Source: an uncultured Lachnospiraceae bacterium
GTDB taxonomy: Bacteria; Bacillota; Clostridia; Lachnospirales; Lachnospiraceae
Direction of reading: 5' to 3'
DNA: 30,445 nt
Assembly: GCA_902489645.1 (NCBI GenBank)
Contig: CABUAW010000032.1
Span: 1-30,445 of the forward strand
The notes below the pieces were generated by a model, which did not search any database, was not told the DNA's origin, and saw only the letters and a program-made list of their open reading frames with translations. This document shows positions 7,661-16,148 of this stretch, in pieces; position 1 is the stretch's first letter, and every line of letters begins with the position of its first letter. The translations under genes were made by a program, and so were the position numbers.

Positions 7661-10600
7661 CTAAAGTAGTTCAAACACTTCCCCGGCCAGCGCTTTCCTG
7701 CGGCTATACTCGCAGGCCGTCCGGTAAAGTGCATCGTAATCATTAAAGTCTTTTTGAAGAATCATCCGGTTAATATAATCCATACCGCTGATTAGCGGCC
7801 GCTCGCCGTCAACTTCCTGCACAACCTCCTGGCTTTCGGTAACGGTAATATCCTCACCGTCGTCATCCAGAGCCTGCCAGGTCAGCTTTTCTCCGGCAAA
7901 CAGCGGCCAGGATTTGACGAAAATACCGCCATATACGCTCTGCATGTTTTCTTCTTTCCATTCACCCATCTTCTGTTCCGAATCAATCCGGTAATTGACC
8001 TTTACCGTATGGGCCGGATTCGTCGTATAGGTCACAAACACCCGGTCGGCCAGCTCCCGGGGAATATCTGTCAGATTCATAAACGCCTTAAACCACGGAA
8101 GCATGATACCCCGACTCATAAACCGGCGGACTTCCCGGCAAATCCAGGCATTATACTGGCCGGCTCCGTCACCATACGCCGAAAGATATTTTAACATGGC
8201 CAGACTGCACACATCTCTGCCCCGCTCCATCTGGTCCATTTCTATTTCCATATATTGAAAAACATTTTCTTTCAATTCCGTATTTTTAACAAGATAGCTA
8301 TACGCGCTGTAAGCCAGATATGCACGGACTATTTTAATATTCGGATGTACCCGGTAGTAAGAATCAAAGACAGGGCCGCTCTCTTCGACCATATCCTCCG
8401 TAAACAATACCTGGCAAAGCATCTTTTCCTCAAGCTGATGAACTTCCACCTCAAAACCGATGGCCGCCTGCCAAATATCCATATAATCCTTTGTCGTTCC
8501 AAGATAATACCGGTTCAGATACTCAAGAATAATTTCGTCATATTTGCCCGCCTTAAAGGTATAGAAGGCCATTTCCAAAAGCAGCCCATCCTCCTCATAA
8601 TTGCGCTTCCGTATCATTCTGGAGGTCAGACGCATCAACCGTTTATCCCGGATATCCTCATAGCCGTATTCGCTGATGGCCTCAAAGGCTTTTTCATAAA
8701 AGCCTCTCTGGATATAATATTCAATAATACTTCCCCGTTCCTGTCGGCCAAGGAGGTGAATATCCAGACGAATCAGATATTTTTCAAGGGTTTCCCCCTC
8801 ATAGCTTTCGTAATAAATATCAATCAGATTCTTTAAAATATTTTTCCGGTATTCATTTCGAATCGAGTGAATTTTCAGCGTCCGTTTAAATATTTCGATG
8901 GACGTATCGTCAATCATCTGATATTTTAAGGCCCGTTCACTCCGGTTCATAAGCACCTTGGAATTATCCGGGCACATCTCATAACATTCCCGTATAAATT
9001 CCGATTCATCCATAAGTTTATCCATCCGATAATCCACAGAACGCATATACCGGTTTCCTTCCGAATCTTCAAAGGCAATATTATATTCATCCATGAAAAT
9101 ATCGACGTAGGCCTTTCCGCCATTGACCGGATAGACAAACTCCCGGTTCACTTCCCGCATCGTCACCACTGCGCTGACAATCCTCGGGTGTTCACAGCAA
9201 ATCTGATATTTAAACATGATATCCGGTAATTCTCTGGCCAGCTTACTGTTCATCTTATCCCGGGTAATATAATATTTATAAAGCTCGGCAAGTTTATCAT
9301 CTATATGGCCCAGACTGAGCTGTTCGTAGGTAAAGGCCTTCATGATATTATCGTAGGAATGATAAATCCGTTCCAGATTCTGGCGGCGCCGGATAATATA
9401 ACAATAGAGAAAGGCCTTCCGGGACCAGTCGAGCTGATTGTTATAATTGAAATAATAAAGTACCGCCGTCGGAAGCTCCTTCACCGCCGCCTCATCGAGA
9501 GATATCATATAATACTCATAAAGACGGGTCAGCTTCAGCGAATAGCGAATTCCCTTCAAATACCATTCATTATACCTGGTATCCGTCTTATTCCCTTTAA
9601 TCAACATACTGCATACGGCGGCCAAAAGCTCTTTATTTTCATGCTTTTCACTAAGACGCATCATCGCCCGGAGTACCAGCGGCTGATAAACCTTCTCCCG
9701 CGCAGCCAAATCGGCAAACTGGTACATCAAAGAGGTGCCAAGGTCGTCATAACGGGTTCCCCAGTAAAGTAACTGAATCTCGAAACCATCCAGTTCCCGA
9801 ATTATCGACGGGTCCTCATTGGCCATCCGCAATGCTTCCTGGTACATGACCGGACTGTGGCAGCCGCGCTCAAACTCTGCCTTTATCCGTTTAAAGGTCT
9901 GGATACCGCCTGTTTTCAGCCGTTCATCCAGTTGAAGCAGCATCCACAAAACTTCCCAGCGGTCGCACTGACCCTCATAATATTCCCACATCCGGGTAAT
10001 GACATAGTGGGTATAGTCCGGTTCTCTGCGATACAGGGATGTAATATACATAAAATAACAATATTCCAGCATGGAATTTCTGCGAAGCTCCCGGCCATTA
10101 ATCTGCCCCATGATATCCTTCGCATTGTTTTCTTCACCGATGGTCATTAAAAAGTGGGCTTCCAAAAGCGCATAACATACCGCATCACTGACATTCCGGC
10201 AGCCATCCACATCTTCACGGGTTTCCCGGGCCCATACATCCTTTTCAATCTTTCCGGCCTTCCAATCCAGATAACGCCGCTCAATACGGGAAAGATTACT
10301 GCGGATGGAAGAGCGCGGTTCTTCCTCTTCCCGGAAAACCTCCTGATGACAGCAGACCTTAATCTCTATGGACTGGGAAAATGTGGACAAAACAATCCGG
10401 CCGTAATTATGTCCCCGTTTTAAAAATTCCGGGTTAATAAAATATTCCAGTTCATAATAGCTGCCAAGGAAATCCTGGGTCGTCAGACGTTTCTTATAGA
10501 CGCTTAAAAAATCGCCCTCCGCATGAATATAAATCTCCTGATATCCCCAGGTATTTTTCTCCAGAACCAGCTTATCGCTCAGGGCTTCGGACAGATTATT

Positions 10601-11203
10601 CTGAATGATTTCTCTCTGGGTCACCGAAATCATGACATTCTGTTTTTTCTTTAATGTATAAAGAAATTCCTCCAATGCCTGGTTTACATTCCGGCTCCGC
10701 ATCAACTTTTCATAAATATGGGCATGAATCTTATTAATAAGGAAAACTCTCGGGAAATCCGCAGATTTGAACAGATTTACAGCCTCCTGCCAATGCTCGG
10801 AGGCAAGTTTTGTAAACTCTTCCAGATTCCCCACCTCGCCGATACTCGTCATGCAGTAAGGGGAACGCACCGACACCCGATAAGGAATCTGAATCTCCCC
10901 GCCATTGCTGATGATGCTGATATGCCCCTCGGCCTTATCTCCCGGTTCCATATTTTCCGCCATAAATGTAAAATGGATTTGGTTATCCGTTCCAATAATA
11001 TCCGTTTCCGCACAGTGCATCTGTTTATTGGAAGAAAAGACTTTCGCCCTCACGTCAATGCCATTTACCGCATAGACCCGAAATTCTCCCGAAAAGCGGC
11101 TTCCGGCCTCAACCTCCAGAAAAATCGACGCATCTGAGACACGGATATCCGGACACCCATATTCAAATATTCCTTTAGACAATAAATTTATCTTTTCTTT
11201 CAA
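7661..11203 (-). CDS. Uncharacterised 1180-residue beta/helical-repeat protein (DUF5717-like)
   Basis: No signal peptide or TM segment is visible, so it is probably cytoplasmic. Residues about 20-115 form an immunoglobulin-like beta domain (alternating strands ending in GGEIQIPYRVSV). The central 900 residues are almost entirely helical, rich in Tyr, Leu, Glu and Arg, consistent with an alpha-solenoid/TPR scaffold. The last 110 residues return to beta structure (AHTVKVNYRIDS onwards). The open frame reaches ATG 11230, but AGGAG sits seven bases before TTG 11203, giving the N-terminus MKEKINLLSKGIFEYG, which fits my memory of the family. It has its own promoter, is followed at 16 bp by the Hsp70-like gene, and then by glpP. 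Function unknown; the pair suggests a chaperone-like ATPase and a scaffold. Confidence 0.72.
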   Translation of the reverse strand: MKEKINLLSKGIFEYGCPDIRVSDASIFLEVEAGSRFSGEFRVYAVNGIDVRAKVFSSNKQMHCAETDIIGTDNQIHFTFMAENMEPGDKAEGHISIISNGGEIQIPYRVSVRSPYCMTSIGEVGNLEEFTKLASEHWQEAVNLFKSADFPRVFLINKIHAHIYEKLMRSRNVNQALEEFLYTLKKKQNVMISVTQREIIQNNLSEALSDKLVLEKNTWGYQEIYIHAEGDFLSVYKKRLTTQDFLGSYYELEYFINPEFLKRGHNYGRIVLSTFSQSIEIKVCCHQEVFREEEEPRSSIRSNLSRIERRYLDWKAGKIEKDVWARETREDVDGCRNVSDAVCYALLEAHFLMTIGEENNAKDIMGQINGRELRRNSMLEYCYFMYITSLYRREPDYTHYVITRMWEYYEGQCDRWEVLWMLLQLDERLKTGGIQTFKRIKAEFERGCHSPVMYQEALRMANEDPSIIRELDGFEIQLLYWGTRYDDLGTSLMYQFADLAAREKVYQPLVLRAMMRLSEKHENKELLAAVCSMLIKGNKTDTRYNEWYLKGIRYSLKLTRLYEYYMISLDEAAVKELPTAVLYYFNYNNQLDWSRKAFLYCYIIRRRQNLERIYHSYDNIMKAFTYEQLSLGHIDDKLAELYKYYITRDKMNSKLARELPDIMFKYQICCEHPRIVSAVVTMREVNREFVYPVNGGKAYVDIFMDEYNIAFEDSEGNRYMRSVDYRMDKLMDESEFIRECYEMCPDNSKVLMNRSERALKYQMIDDTSIEIFKRTLKIHSIRNEYRKNILKNLIDIYYESYEGETLEKYLIRLDIHLLGRQERGSIIEYYIQRGFYEKAFEAISEYGYEDIRDKRLMRLTSRMIRKRNYEEDGLLLEMAFYTFKAGKYDEIILEYLNRYYLGTTKDYMDIWQAAIGFEVEVHQLEEKMLCQVLFTEDMVEESGPVFDSYYRVHPNIKIVRAYLAYSAYSYLVKNTELKENVFQYMEIEMDQMERGRDVCSLAMLKYLSAYGDGAGQYNAWICREVRRFMSRGIMLPWFKAFMNLTDIPRELADRVFVTYTTNPAHTVKVNYRIDSEQKMGEWKEENMQSVYGGIFVKSWPLFAGEKLTWQALDDDGEDITVTESQEVVQEVDGERPLISGMDYINRMILQKDFNDYDALYRTACEYSRRKALAGEVFELL

Positions 11204-11224
11204 TGTCTCTCTCCTGTTTATCAT

Positions 11225-11253
11225 TTGCATTTTTAAATGAAATGTACTAATAT
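11225..11253 (+). promoter_or_regulatory. Candidate promoter of the aminotransferase gene
   Basis: Plus-strand TTGCAT (11225-11230) and TAATAT (11248-11253) are 17 bp apart and 56 bp before the aminotransferase start. It lies back-to-back with the minus-strand promoter at 11256-11285, so one regulator could affect both. Confidence 0.5.
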
Positions 11254-11255
11254 AG

Positions 11256-11285
11256 ATTATACCACCACAATGAATATTGGTGCAA
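11256..11285 (-). promoter_or_regulatory. Promoter of the DUF5717/DUF5716/glpP gene cluster
   Basis: Minus-strand -35 TTGCAC (11280-11285) and a perfect -10 TATAAT (11256-11261) with an 18-bp spacer, giving a leader of about 45 nt before TTG 11203. Confidence 0.6.
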
Positions 11286-11309
11286 CAAAAAGTAATGAGG
11301 AGTAATATT

Positions 11310-12407
11310 ATGTCACAGAAATCCGAACACTTTCACGGCAGCGACCTTGAGAAAATCGAGGAAATCTACCATATTCCAAGGGAAGAAATTACCAGCTTCG
11401 CGGCAAACGTAAATCCTGTCGGTATTTCCCCGAAACTTCGCAGCGCGCTGGCCGAACATATAGACGCCATCACAGGTTATCCGGAACGGGAATATACGTC
11501 TTTGAGAAAATGTATCGCCTCCTACACGGACACTGATTTTAAAAATATTATTGTGGGAAACGGTTCCACCGAACTGATTTCTCTGTTCATTCAAATATTA
11601 AAACCACATAAGGCCCTCATACTCGGGCCGACCTATTCCGAGTATGAACGGGAAGTTACTCTGGCCGGAGGCACGTCCAGATATTACCGGTTGGACGAAA
11701 GCCATGGCTTTTCCGTCCATGTGGAGCTGCTTGCCAAACAATTAAACGAAACCATCGATTTACTGATTATATGTAATCCGAACAACCCGACATCCACAGC
11801 CATTTCCCGTGCCGATATGCGCCGTATTTTGGACATCTGTAAAGAAAATGGCATTTATGTGCTTGTGGACGAAACCTATGTGGAGTTTGCCGAGAACCTG
11901 ACGGATATCACCGCGATTCCTCTGTCCCAGTATTACAACAATATTATCGTTTTGAGGGGTGTCTCCAAATTTTTTGCCGCACCGGGACTCCGGCTCGGTT
12001 ATGCCGTCTGCGGCAACCGGGATTTAGTCAAAGAAGTCGTGGGACGTCAGGACCCATGGGCCATTAATACATTGGCCGCCATCGCCGGGGAAATTATGTT
12101 CACCGACGAAGATTATATTGCCCGGACACGTCACCTCATTTCCTCTGAAAGAGCGCGCATTTGCAAACGCCTGGATGATATCAGCGGCGTGACCTACTAC
12201 GCTCCAAAGGCCAACTTTATCCTCTTAAAAATTCTTAAAGAGGATGTCACGGCCATGGATGTTTTTGAAGCGGCCATCCACAAAAAACTCATGATTCGGG
12301 ATTGTTCTGATTTTCCGTTTCTGAACAATAAATATTTCCGTTTCTGCATCATGCTTCCGGAAAAAAACGATGAATTGCTGGCAGTTATTGAAGAACTGCT
12401 CGGATAA
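11310..12407 (+). CDS. PLP-dependent class I/II aminotransferase, HisC/CobD-like
   Basis: A 365-residue fold-type I PLP enzyme. NPNNPTS (156-162), the DETY motif of the PLP aspartate (187-190), and SKFFAAPGLRLGY with the Schiff-base lysine K220 are intact. The N-terminus (HGSDLEKIEEIY, then FAANVNPVGIS) is more like threonine-phosphate decarboxylase CobD than like histidinol-phosphate aminotransferase, but there are no cobalamin or histidine genes beside it, so the substrate is open. ATG 11310 is chosen because GAGGAG lies seven bases upstream; the longer frame from TTG 11277 lacks a ribosome site. It is a monocistronic gene, divergent from the large uncharacterised cluster and closed by a strong hairpin terminator. 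Confidence 0.82.
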   Translation: MSQKSEHFHGSDLEKIEEIYHIPREEITSFAANVNPVGISPKLRSALAEHIDAITGYPEREYTSLRKCIASYTDTDFKNIIVGNGSTELISLFIQILKPHKALILGPTYSEYEREVTLAGGTSRYYRLDESHGFSVHVELLAKQLNETIDLLIICNPNNPTSTAISRADMRRILDICKENGIYVLVDETYVEFAENLTDITAIPLSQYYNNIIVLRGVSKFFAAPGLRLGYAVCGNRDLVKEVVGRQDPWAINTLAAIAGEIMFTDEDYIARTRHLISSERARICKRLDDISGVTYYAPKANFILLKILKEDVTAMDVFEAAIHKKLMIRDCSDFPFLNNKYFRFCIMLPEKNDELLAVIEELLG

Positions 12408-12432
12408 AATAAAAAATCGGTTCTATAAAAAT

Positions 12433-12470
12433 GGTGTGACCAGAAATCTCTGGCCACACCTTATATTTTT
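12433..12470. terminator. Terminator between convergent genes
   Basis: The stem GGTGTG-A-CCAGA pairs with TCTGG-C-CACACC (one mismatch, loop AATC, 12433-12460). It is followed on the plus strand by TTATATTTTT, and its minus-strand side has the complementary A/T-rich flank, so it may serve both the aminotransferase gene and the VTC-like gene. Confidence 0.75.
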
Positions 12471-12473
12471 ACC

Positions 12474-13121
12474 TTACACTCCGAAAGTCTCGGTATGCGG
12501 TACAAGAGCAAGTACCGACCGGAAGATGGGCGGAATATGGATGCTCTGTTTATAGGTCATGATAACATGGCCCGCGTCCAGCCGCTCTTTCATATCTAAC
12601 TGGTCCGCCAAAAGGTCTCCCTTCCGTCCATAAATGGAACGTACCGATAAATCAAACTGTATGTAATCGTTACTGTTATGTACTTTAAACCGCTGCCGCT
12701 CATAGTCTACAACCACACCAATCGTTCTTAAATTGACCGTAATCTCCAGATATAAGTTTTTAAGCAGCGGATAGTGGCTCTCTTTCAGCCAGCGAACATC
12801 GCCTCTGAAAATTCTTCGACATTCATTGGCCGTAATCGGCGCATAATCTTTATAAATCATGCCGGACCTGCGGCTCTTTCTTTCAACCATCAAATGATTT
12901 GTGTCAAAATTCACCATAACAATACTGTAAACGTCCTTATCGCCGGAGTCCGTACTCAAACCATCCTCCAGGTAATTTATCTCGTCATTAAAATAGATTT
13001 TTCGGATTCTATTGACTCTGCTCAACCGATTTTCCGGTATATTCTGAATAGATTCTATCATTCTTTCATAATCTTTCACATCGAGAACATTATTGTTCTC
13101 ATAATAAACTTCTCTATCCAT
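12474..13121 (-). CDS. Diverged VTC-domain (polyphosphate polymerase-like) protein
   Basis: A 215-residue soluble protein whose motif order matches VTC tunnel-fold proteins: NRIRKIYFND (37-46, compare YRIRSLYFDT), MVERKSRRSGMIYKDYA (78-94, the E-K-K...G..YK strand), YPLLKNLY (117-124), VVVDYERQRF (136-145), and YIQFDLSVRS (153-162). VTC proteins polymerise ATP into polyphosphate on a ring of basic residues. The usual final EVKY strand reads VIMTYK here, so the metal-binding Glu appears lost, and activity is uncertain. The N-terminal helix is shorter than usual, and the common CotH/DUF4956 neighbours are absent. A GGTGA site lies 12 bases before ATG 13121. Family call is moderate; function is inference. 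Confidence 0.5.
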   Translation of the reverse strand: MDREVYYENNNVLDVKDYERMIESIQNIPENRLSRVNRIRKIYFNDEINYLEDGLSTDSGDKDVYSIVMVNFDTNHLMVERKSRRSGMIYKDYAPITANECRRIFRGDVRWLKESHYPLLKNLYLEITVNLRTIGVVVDYERQRFKVHNSNDYIQFDLSVRSIYGRKGDLLADQLDMKERLDAGHVIMTYKQSIHIPPIFRSVLALVPHTETFGV

Positions 13122-13181
13122 GAATTATTATATTCACCCTTTCCAAAAAGTGTTTCCCCATTGACCTTCTCTACTCTTATT

Positions 13182-13187
13182 ATTATA
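13182..13187 (-). promoter_or_regulatory. Candidate -10 element for the VTC-like gene
   Basis: A perfect TATAAT on the minus strand about 60 bp before the start codon. The -35 region (ATCATT) is poor. The rest of 13122-13290 is A/T-rich and holds no convincing gene. Confidence 0.4.
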
Positions 13188-13273
13188 TGCGGAAGTTGTG
13201 AAAAAATGATGTATAAATACTGAAGAATTTCTAAAAAGAATCGAAAGAAAATAAAATTTCCACAGGAAGTTTT

Positions 13274-13326
13274 TTACAAAAAAGGGAAAGCCCCGGAACA
13301 CGCTTTGCAAAGAAGCGATTCCGGGG
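13274..13326 (-). terminator. Terminator of the ABC importer operon
   Basis: On the minus strand CCCCGGAA pairs with TTCCGGGG, with an inner CGCTT/AAGCG helix (13291-13326), followed by CTTTCCCTTTTTTG. It stands just behind the ATPase stop codon. Confidence 0.8.
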
Positions 13327-13348
13327 TCCCGGCTTTTTATCATACATT

Positions 13349-14356
13349 TTACAAGAAGATACAATCCTCTTCTTTAAGAGCCAAATAAACATCCGTATTA
13401 TTTTCAATCAATGTTGCCTTTTTGAACAATACGTCGACATCTATCTGTTTATCTCCGCAGATAACCGCATAACGCAGAACATTACCATGCGGAAGGCTGA
13501 CAGAGACTTTACCCTTCATCGTCAGATAGCCTTCTTTTTCTATCGGCTGGGTACTGATTTCGACAATCTCCGGACGGAAAGCCACATCTTTGGCGTCTTC
13601 CTGTTTGCCGGTCAGTTTCTGGAACACATCCATCGGCATGATATTATAATGGCCGATAAAGGTTGCGGCAAATTTGGATACCGGCTGGGTATACATCTGA
13701 GTCGGTGCGGCCGACTGTTCAATCTTTCCTTTATACATCAAATGAATAACGTCGGACATAACCATAGCCTCATCCTGGTCATGCGTTACAAAAATAGCCG
13801 TAATATCCATTTCCTTCTGGATACGCCGGATTTCCACCTGAAGTGAATGACGGAGCAAAGCATCGATGGCCGATAACGGTTCATCAAGGAGCAATACCTT
13901 CGGATGGGTTACCATCGCACGGGCCAGGGCGGCACGCTGCTGCTGTCCACCGGACATCTGCGACGGATAATGATGCAAATGGTCGGACAAACCGACAATA
14001 TCCACCATTTCCTCAACCCGTTTTGTAATTTCCTCCTTCGGCACCTTCTTTAATTTCAAACCGAAAGCCACATTCTGTGCCACATCCATGTTCGGGAAAA
14101 GGCTGTACTGCTGGAATACCATACCGATATCTCTGTCCTTTGGATTCACGTTTGTGATGTCCTTACCATCCAGGTAAACCTTGCCGGAGGTTACGCTTTC
14201 CAAACCGGACAGGCACCGGAGCAATGTACTCTTTCCACAGCCGGAAGGACCAAGAAGCGTCACCAACTGCCCTTTTTCCACCTCCAGGTCAATATTTTTC
14301 AAAACTTCATTCTTGCCAAAACTTTTACTTATATTTTCAAATCGAATATATGACAT
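13349..14356 (-). CDS. ABC importer ATP-binding protein (PotA/FbpC type)
   Basis: A 335-residue cytoplasmic ATPase that drives the importer. Walker A GPSGCGKST (37-45), Q-loop MVFQQYSLFP, signature LSGGQ-type MSGGQQQRAALARA, Walker B VLLLDEPLSAID and the H-loop VTHDQDEA are all intact; the C-terminal 100 residues have the TOBE character of polyamine/Fe3+/phosphonate importers. Transport substrate cannot be told from this subunit. ATG 14356 has AAGGAG nine bases upstream and starts 14 bp after the permease stop. It is the last gene of the operon and is followed by a strong terminator. Confidence 0.9.
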   Translation of the reverse strand: MSYIRFENISKSFGKNEVLKNIDLEVEKGQLVTLLGPSGCGKSTLLRCLSGLESVTSGKVYLDGKDITNVNPKDRDIGMVFQQYSLFPNMDVAQNVAFGLKLKKVPKEEITKRVEEMVDIVGLSDHLHHYPSQMSGGQQQRAALARAMVTHPKVLLLDEPLSAIDALLRHSLQVEIRRIQKEMDITAIFVTHDQDEAMVMSDVIHLMYKGKIEQSAAPTQMYTQPVSKFAATFIGHYNIMPMDVFQKLTGKQEDAKDVAFRPEIVEISTQPIEKEGYLTMKGKVSVSLPHGNVLRYAVICGDKQIDVDVLFKKATLIENNTDVYLALKEEDCIFL

Positions 14357-14370
14357 TTATCATCACTCCT

Positions 14371-15171
14371 TTACTTTTTCTGCGCTCTGCCTTTACCTTC
14401 CCGGCTCTTCAAGAATAATACGACAGCCGTGATTACAAAGGTTACAAACATAATAACTACAAATACTGCACTGGCCTTTGTACTATCGCTCTTCATTGTC
14501 TGATACAGGAAAATCTGCATATTCGGAGCGGATGTTCCGGCAAGATTTCGAATCAGGACATAATCGCCAAAGATAATACCTACAGCCAGAAGTGACGATA
14601 CAATAATTGCCGATAAAATATTCGGTACGACAACTCTGAAAAAAGCATAAATTTTAGAAGCTCCGAGCATCTCCGCCGCCTCAATCAGGGTCAGCATATT
14701 CACAGCTCTCATTCCGTTTCGGATACCCTGATAAATATAAGGCAGAATAACAATACAGTAGGCTCCCATCAACATAACCATACGATTACTTAAAATTGAA
14801 TTCGTCCCGACATACAAAGACAGAATACTGACAGAAAGAATAACGCCCTGAATCGTATATGGAATCATACAGATAATCTGCACGTACTTCTCAAGTTTTG
14901 TAAAATAAATCGTCGTTACAAACAGCGCCAATAAAACAATAATAATTGTCACCACGATTGGTATGATACACATTCCAATAGAACGACCGACCGACGCAAG
15001 GAAATTCGGGTCTGAAAACAGTGACTTATAATTGCCAAGACTAAATCCTTCCGGCAGAATACCCGTCCATTTTTTAAATACTGAATAAATAATGGAAATA
15101 ACCAGAGGAATCAGCAGATAAATCATAACAAGGAGCATAACAGCCATAGAACCTGCACTCTTTTTTTTCAT
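14371..15171 (-). CDS. ABC importer permease (second subunit)
   Basis: A 266-residue membrane protein with about six TM helices (near 10-30, 68-92, 100-122, 132-148, 187-205, 235-255) and the cytoplasmic EAA loop EAAEMLGASKIYAFFRVVVP, which contacts the ATPase. It belongs to the binding-protein-dependent transport permease family (PotC/ThiP-like). Its ATG overlaps the stop codon of the first permease by 4 bp (ATGA), so translation is coupled. The two permeases are expected to form the heterodimeric channel of this importer. Confidence 0.88.
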   Translation of the reverse strand: MKKKSAGSMAVMLLVMIYLLIPLVISIIYSVFKKWTGILPEGFSLGNYKSLFSDPNFLASVGRSIGMCIIPIVVTIIIVLLALFVTTIYFTKLEKYVQIICMIPYTIQGVILSVSILSLYVGTNSILSNRMVMLMGAYCIVILPYIYQGIRNGMRAVNMLTLIEAAEMLGASKIYAFFRVVVPNILSAIIVSSLLAVGIIFGDYVLIRNLAGTSAPNMQIFLYQTMKSDSTKASAVFVVIMFVTFVITAVVLFLKSREGKGRAQKK

Positions 15172-16019
15172 TTTCTATTGCCCCCTTTCTGGAATCTTCT
15201 GCTCAAACCATTTGTAATTAAAATCATAATGACCATAACAGCCATCATCACAACAGATAATGCACCTCCGAGACCGGCACGTATCCGAACCTCGCCGGTG
15301 AAACAGCCTGCAATCTGAACCGGGAGAAGGGCAATGTTGTCCATCATCAGGGCATAGATTGTCGCATAGGCTGCCAAAGCATTGGCAAACAAAACGCTGA
15401 ACGTGCTGAGTATACTCGGCATTAACACCGGAATACCGACCTTCGTCCAGAAAAGTCCCTGCGTACCGCCCAAAAGCGTGCAGGCCTCCTTCCACTGTTT
15501 CTGTACGCCGTCAAAGGCCGGTATCAAAAGCAACGTCGATAACGGAATCTGGAAATATATATAAATCAGACTCATGCCATTCATTGTATACAAATTATAG
15601 TTGGCCAGCATATCTATGCCAAATTCTTTACCGATACTTACAATCAAGCCTGCATTTCCCAAAAGAATCATATAGGCGAAAGCCAGAGGAATTCCCGCAA
15701 AATTTGAAACCATATTCAATACAGCCATAAACACATTATTCATCTTTCCCTGATGCTGATGGGCGGCCCGTGCCCCGAGAAATGCAATAACAATACCTAC
15801 AACTGCAGAGGTCAATGATATTTTCAAACTATTAAAAATGGCCTTCTGATAAATTAATTTTGAAAAAACAGCCTGGTAATTTTCAAGCGTAAAGCCTGTT
15901 CCCCCGTCTGGTCGAAAGCTCTTCATGATAACCGTGAGCAACGGTACAATTTCATAGAGCAACGCAACAATCAAGAATGGCACTAACGCAAGTAAATAAA
16001 TATATGTTTTCTTTTTCAT
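15168..16019 (-). CDS. ABC importer permease (first subunit)
   Basis: A 283-residue membrane protein with about six TM helices (near 6-26, 66-86, 97-120, 147-168, 200-225, 252-272). Its EAA-type loop reads KEACTLLGGTQGLFWTKVGIP. It pairs with the second permease (PotB/PotC-like arrangement). ATG 16019 has AGGAG nine bases upstream. It is separated from the binding-protein gene by 129 bp that contain a terminator-like hairpin, while it overlaps the second permease by 4 bp. Confidence 0.88.
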   Translation of the reverse strand: MKKKTYIYLLALVPFLIVALLYEIVPLLTVIMKSFRPDGGTGFTLENYQAVFSKLIYQKAIFNSLKISLTSAVVGIVIAFLGARAAHQHQGKMNNVFMAVLNMVSNFAGIPLAFAYMILLGNAGLIVSIGKEFGIDMLANYNLYTMNGMSLIYIYFQIPLSTLLLIPAFDGVQKQWKEACTLLGGTQGLFWTKVGIPVLMPSILSTFSVLFANALAAYATIYALMMDNIALLPVQIAGCFTGEVRIRAGLGGALSVVMMAVMVIMILITNGLSRRFQKGGNRK

Positions 16020-16087
16020 TCAATTCAACTCCTGTCTGATGCTATCGATTTGTTTATCTGGATGCGCCAGAGCCCTATTCCATAATC

Positions 16088-16119
16088 TAAAAATGGGGGT
16101 GCAGAAACTTTGCACCCCC
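16088..16119 (-). terminator. Intra-operon terminator/stability hairpin between binding protein and permeases
   Basis: On the minus strand GGGGGTGCA pairs perfectly with TGCACCCCC (16095-16119, loop of 7), followed by ATTTTTAG. It sits between the lipoprotein gene and the permeases, where partial termination or mRNA 3'-end protection commonly gives more binding protein than permease. Confidence 0.75.
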
Positions 16120-16148
16120 CATATAAATTTAGACTGGATTATAAATAG

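Noticed and set aside
13134..13364. Minus-strand 76-codon open frame between the ABC ATPase and the VTC-like gene
   Set aside because: It begins inside the terminator hairpin of the ABC operon, is A/T-rich with Phe runs, and covers the promoter region of the next gene.
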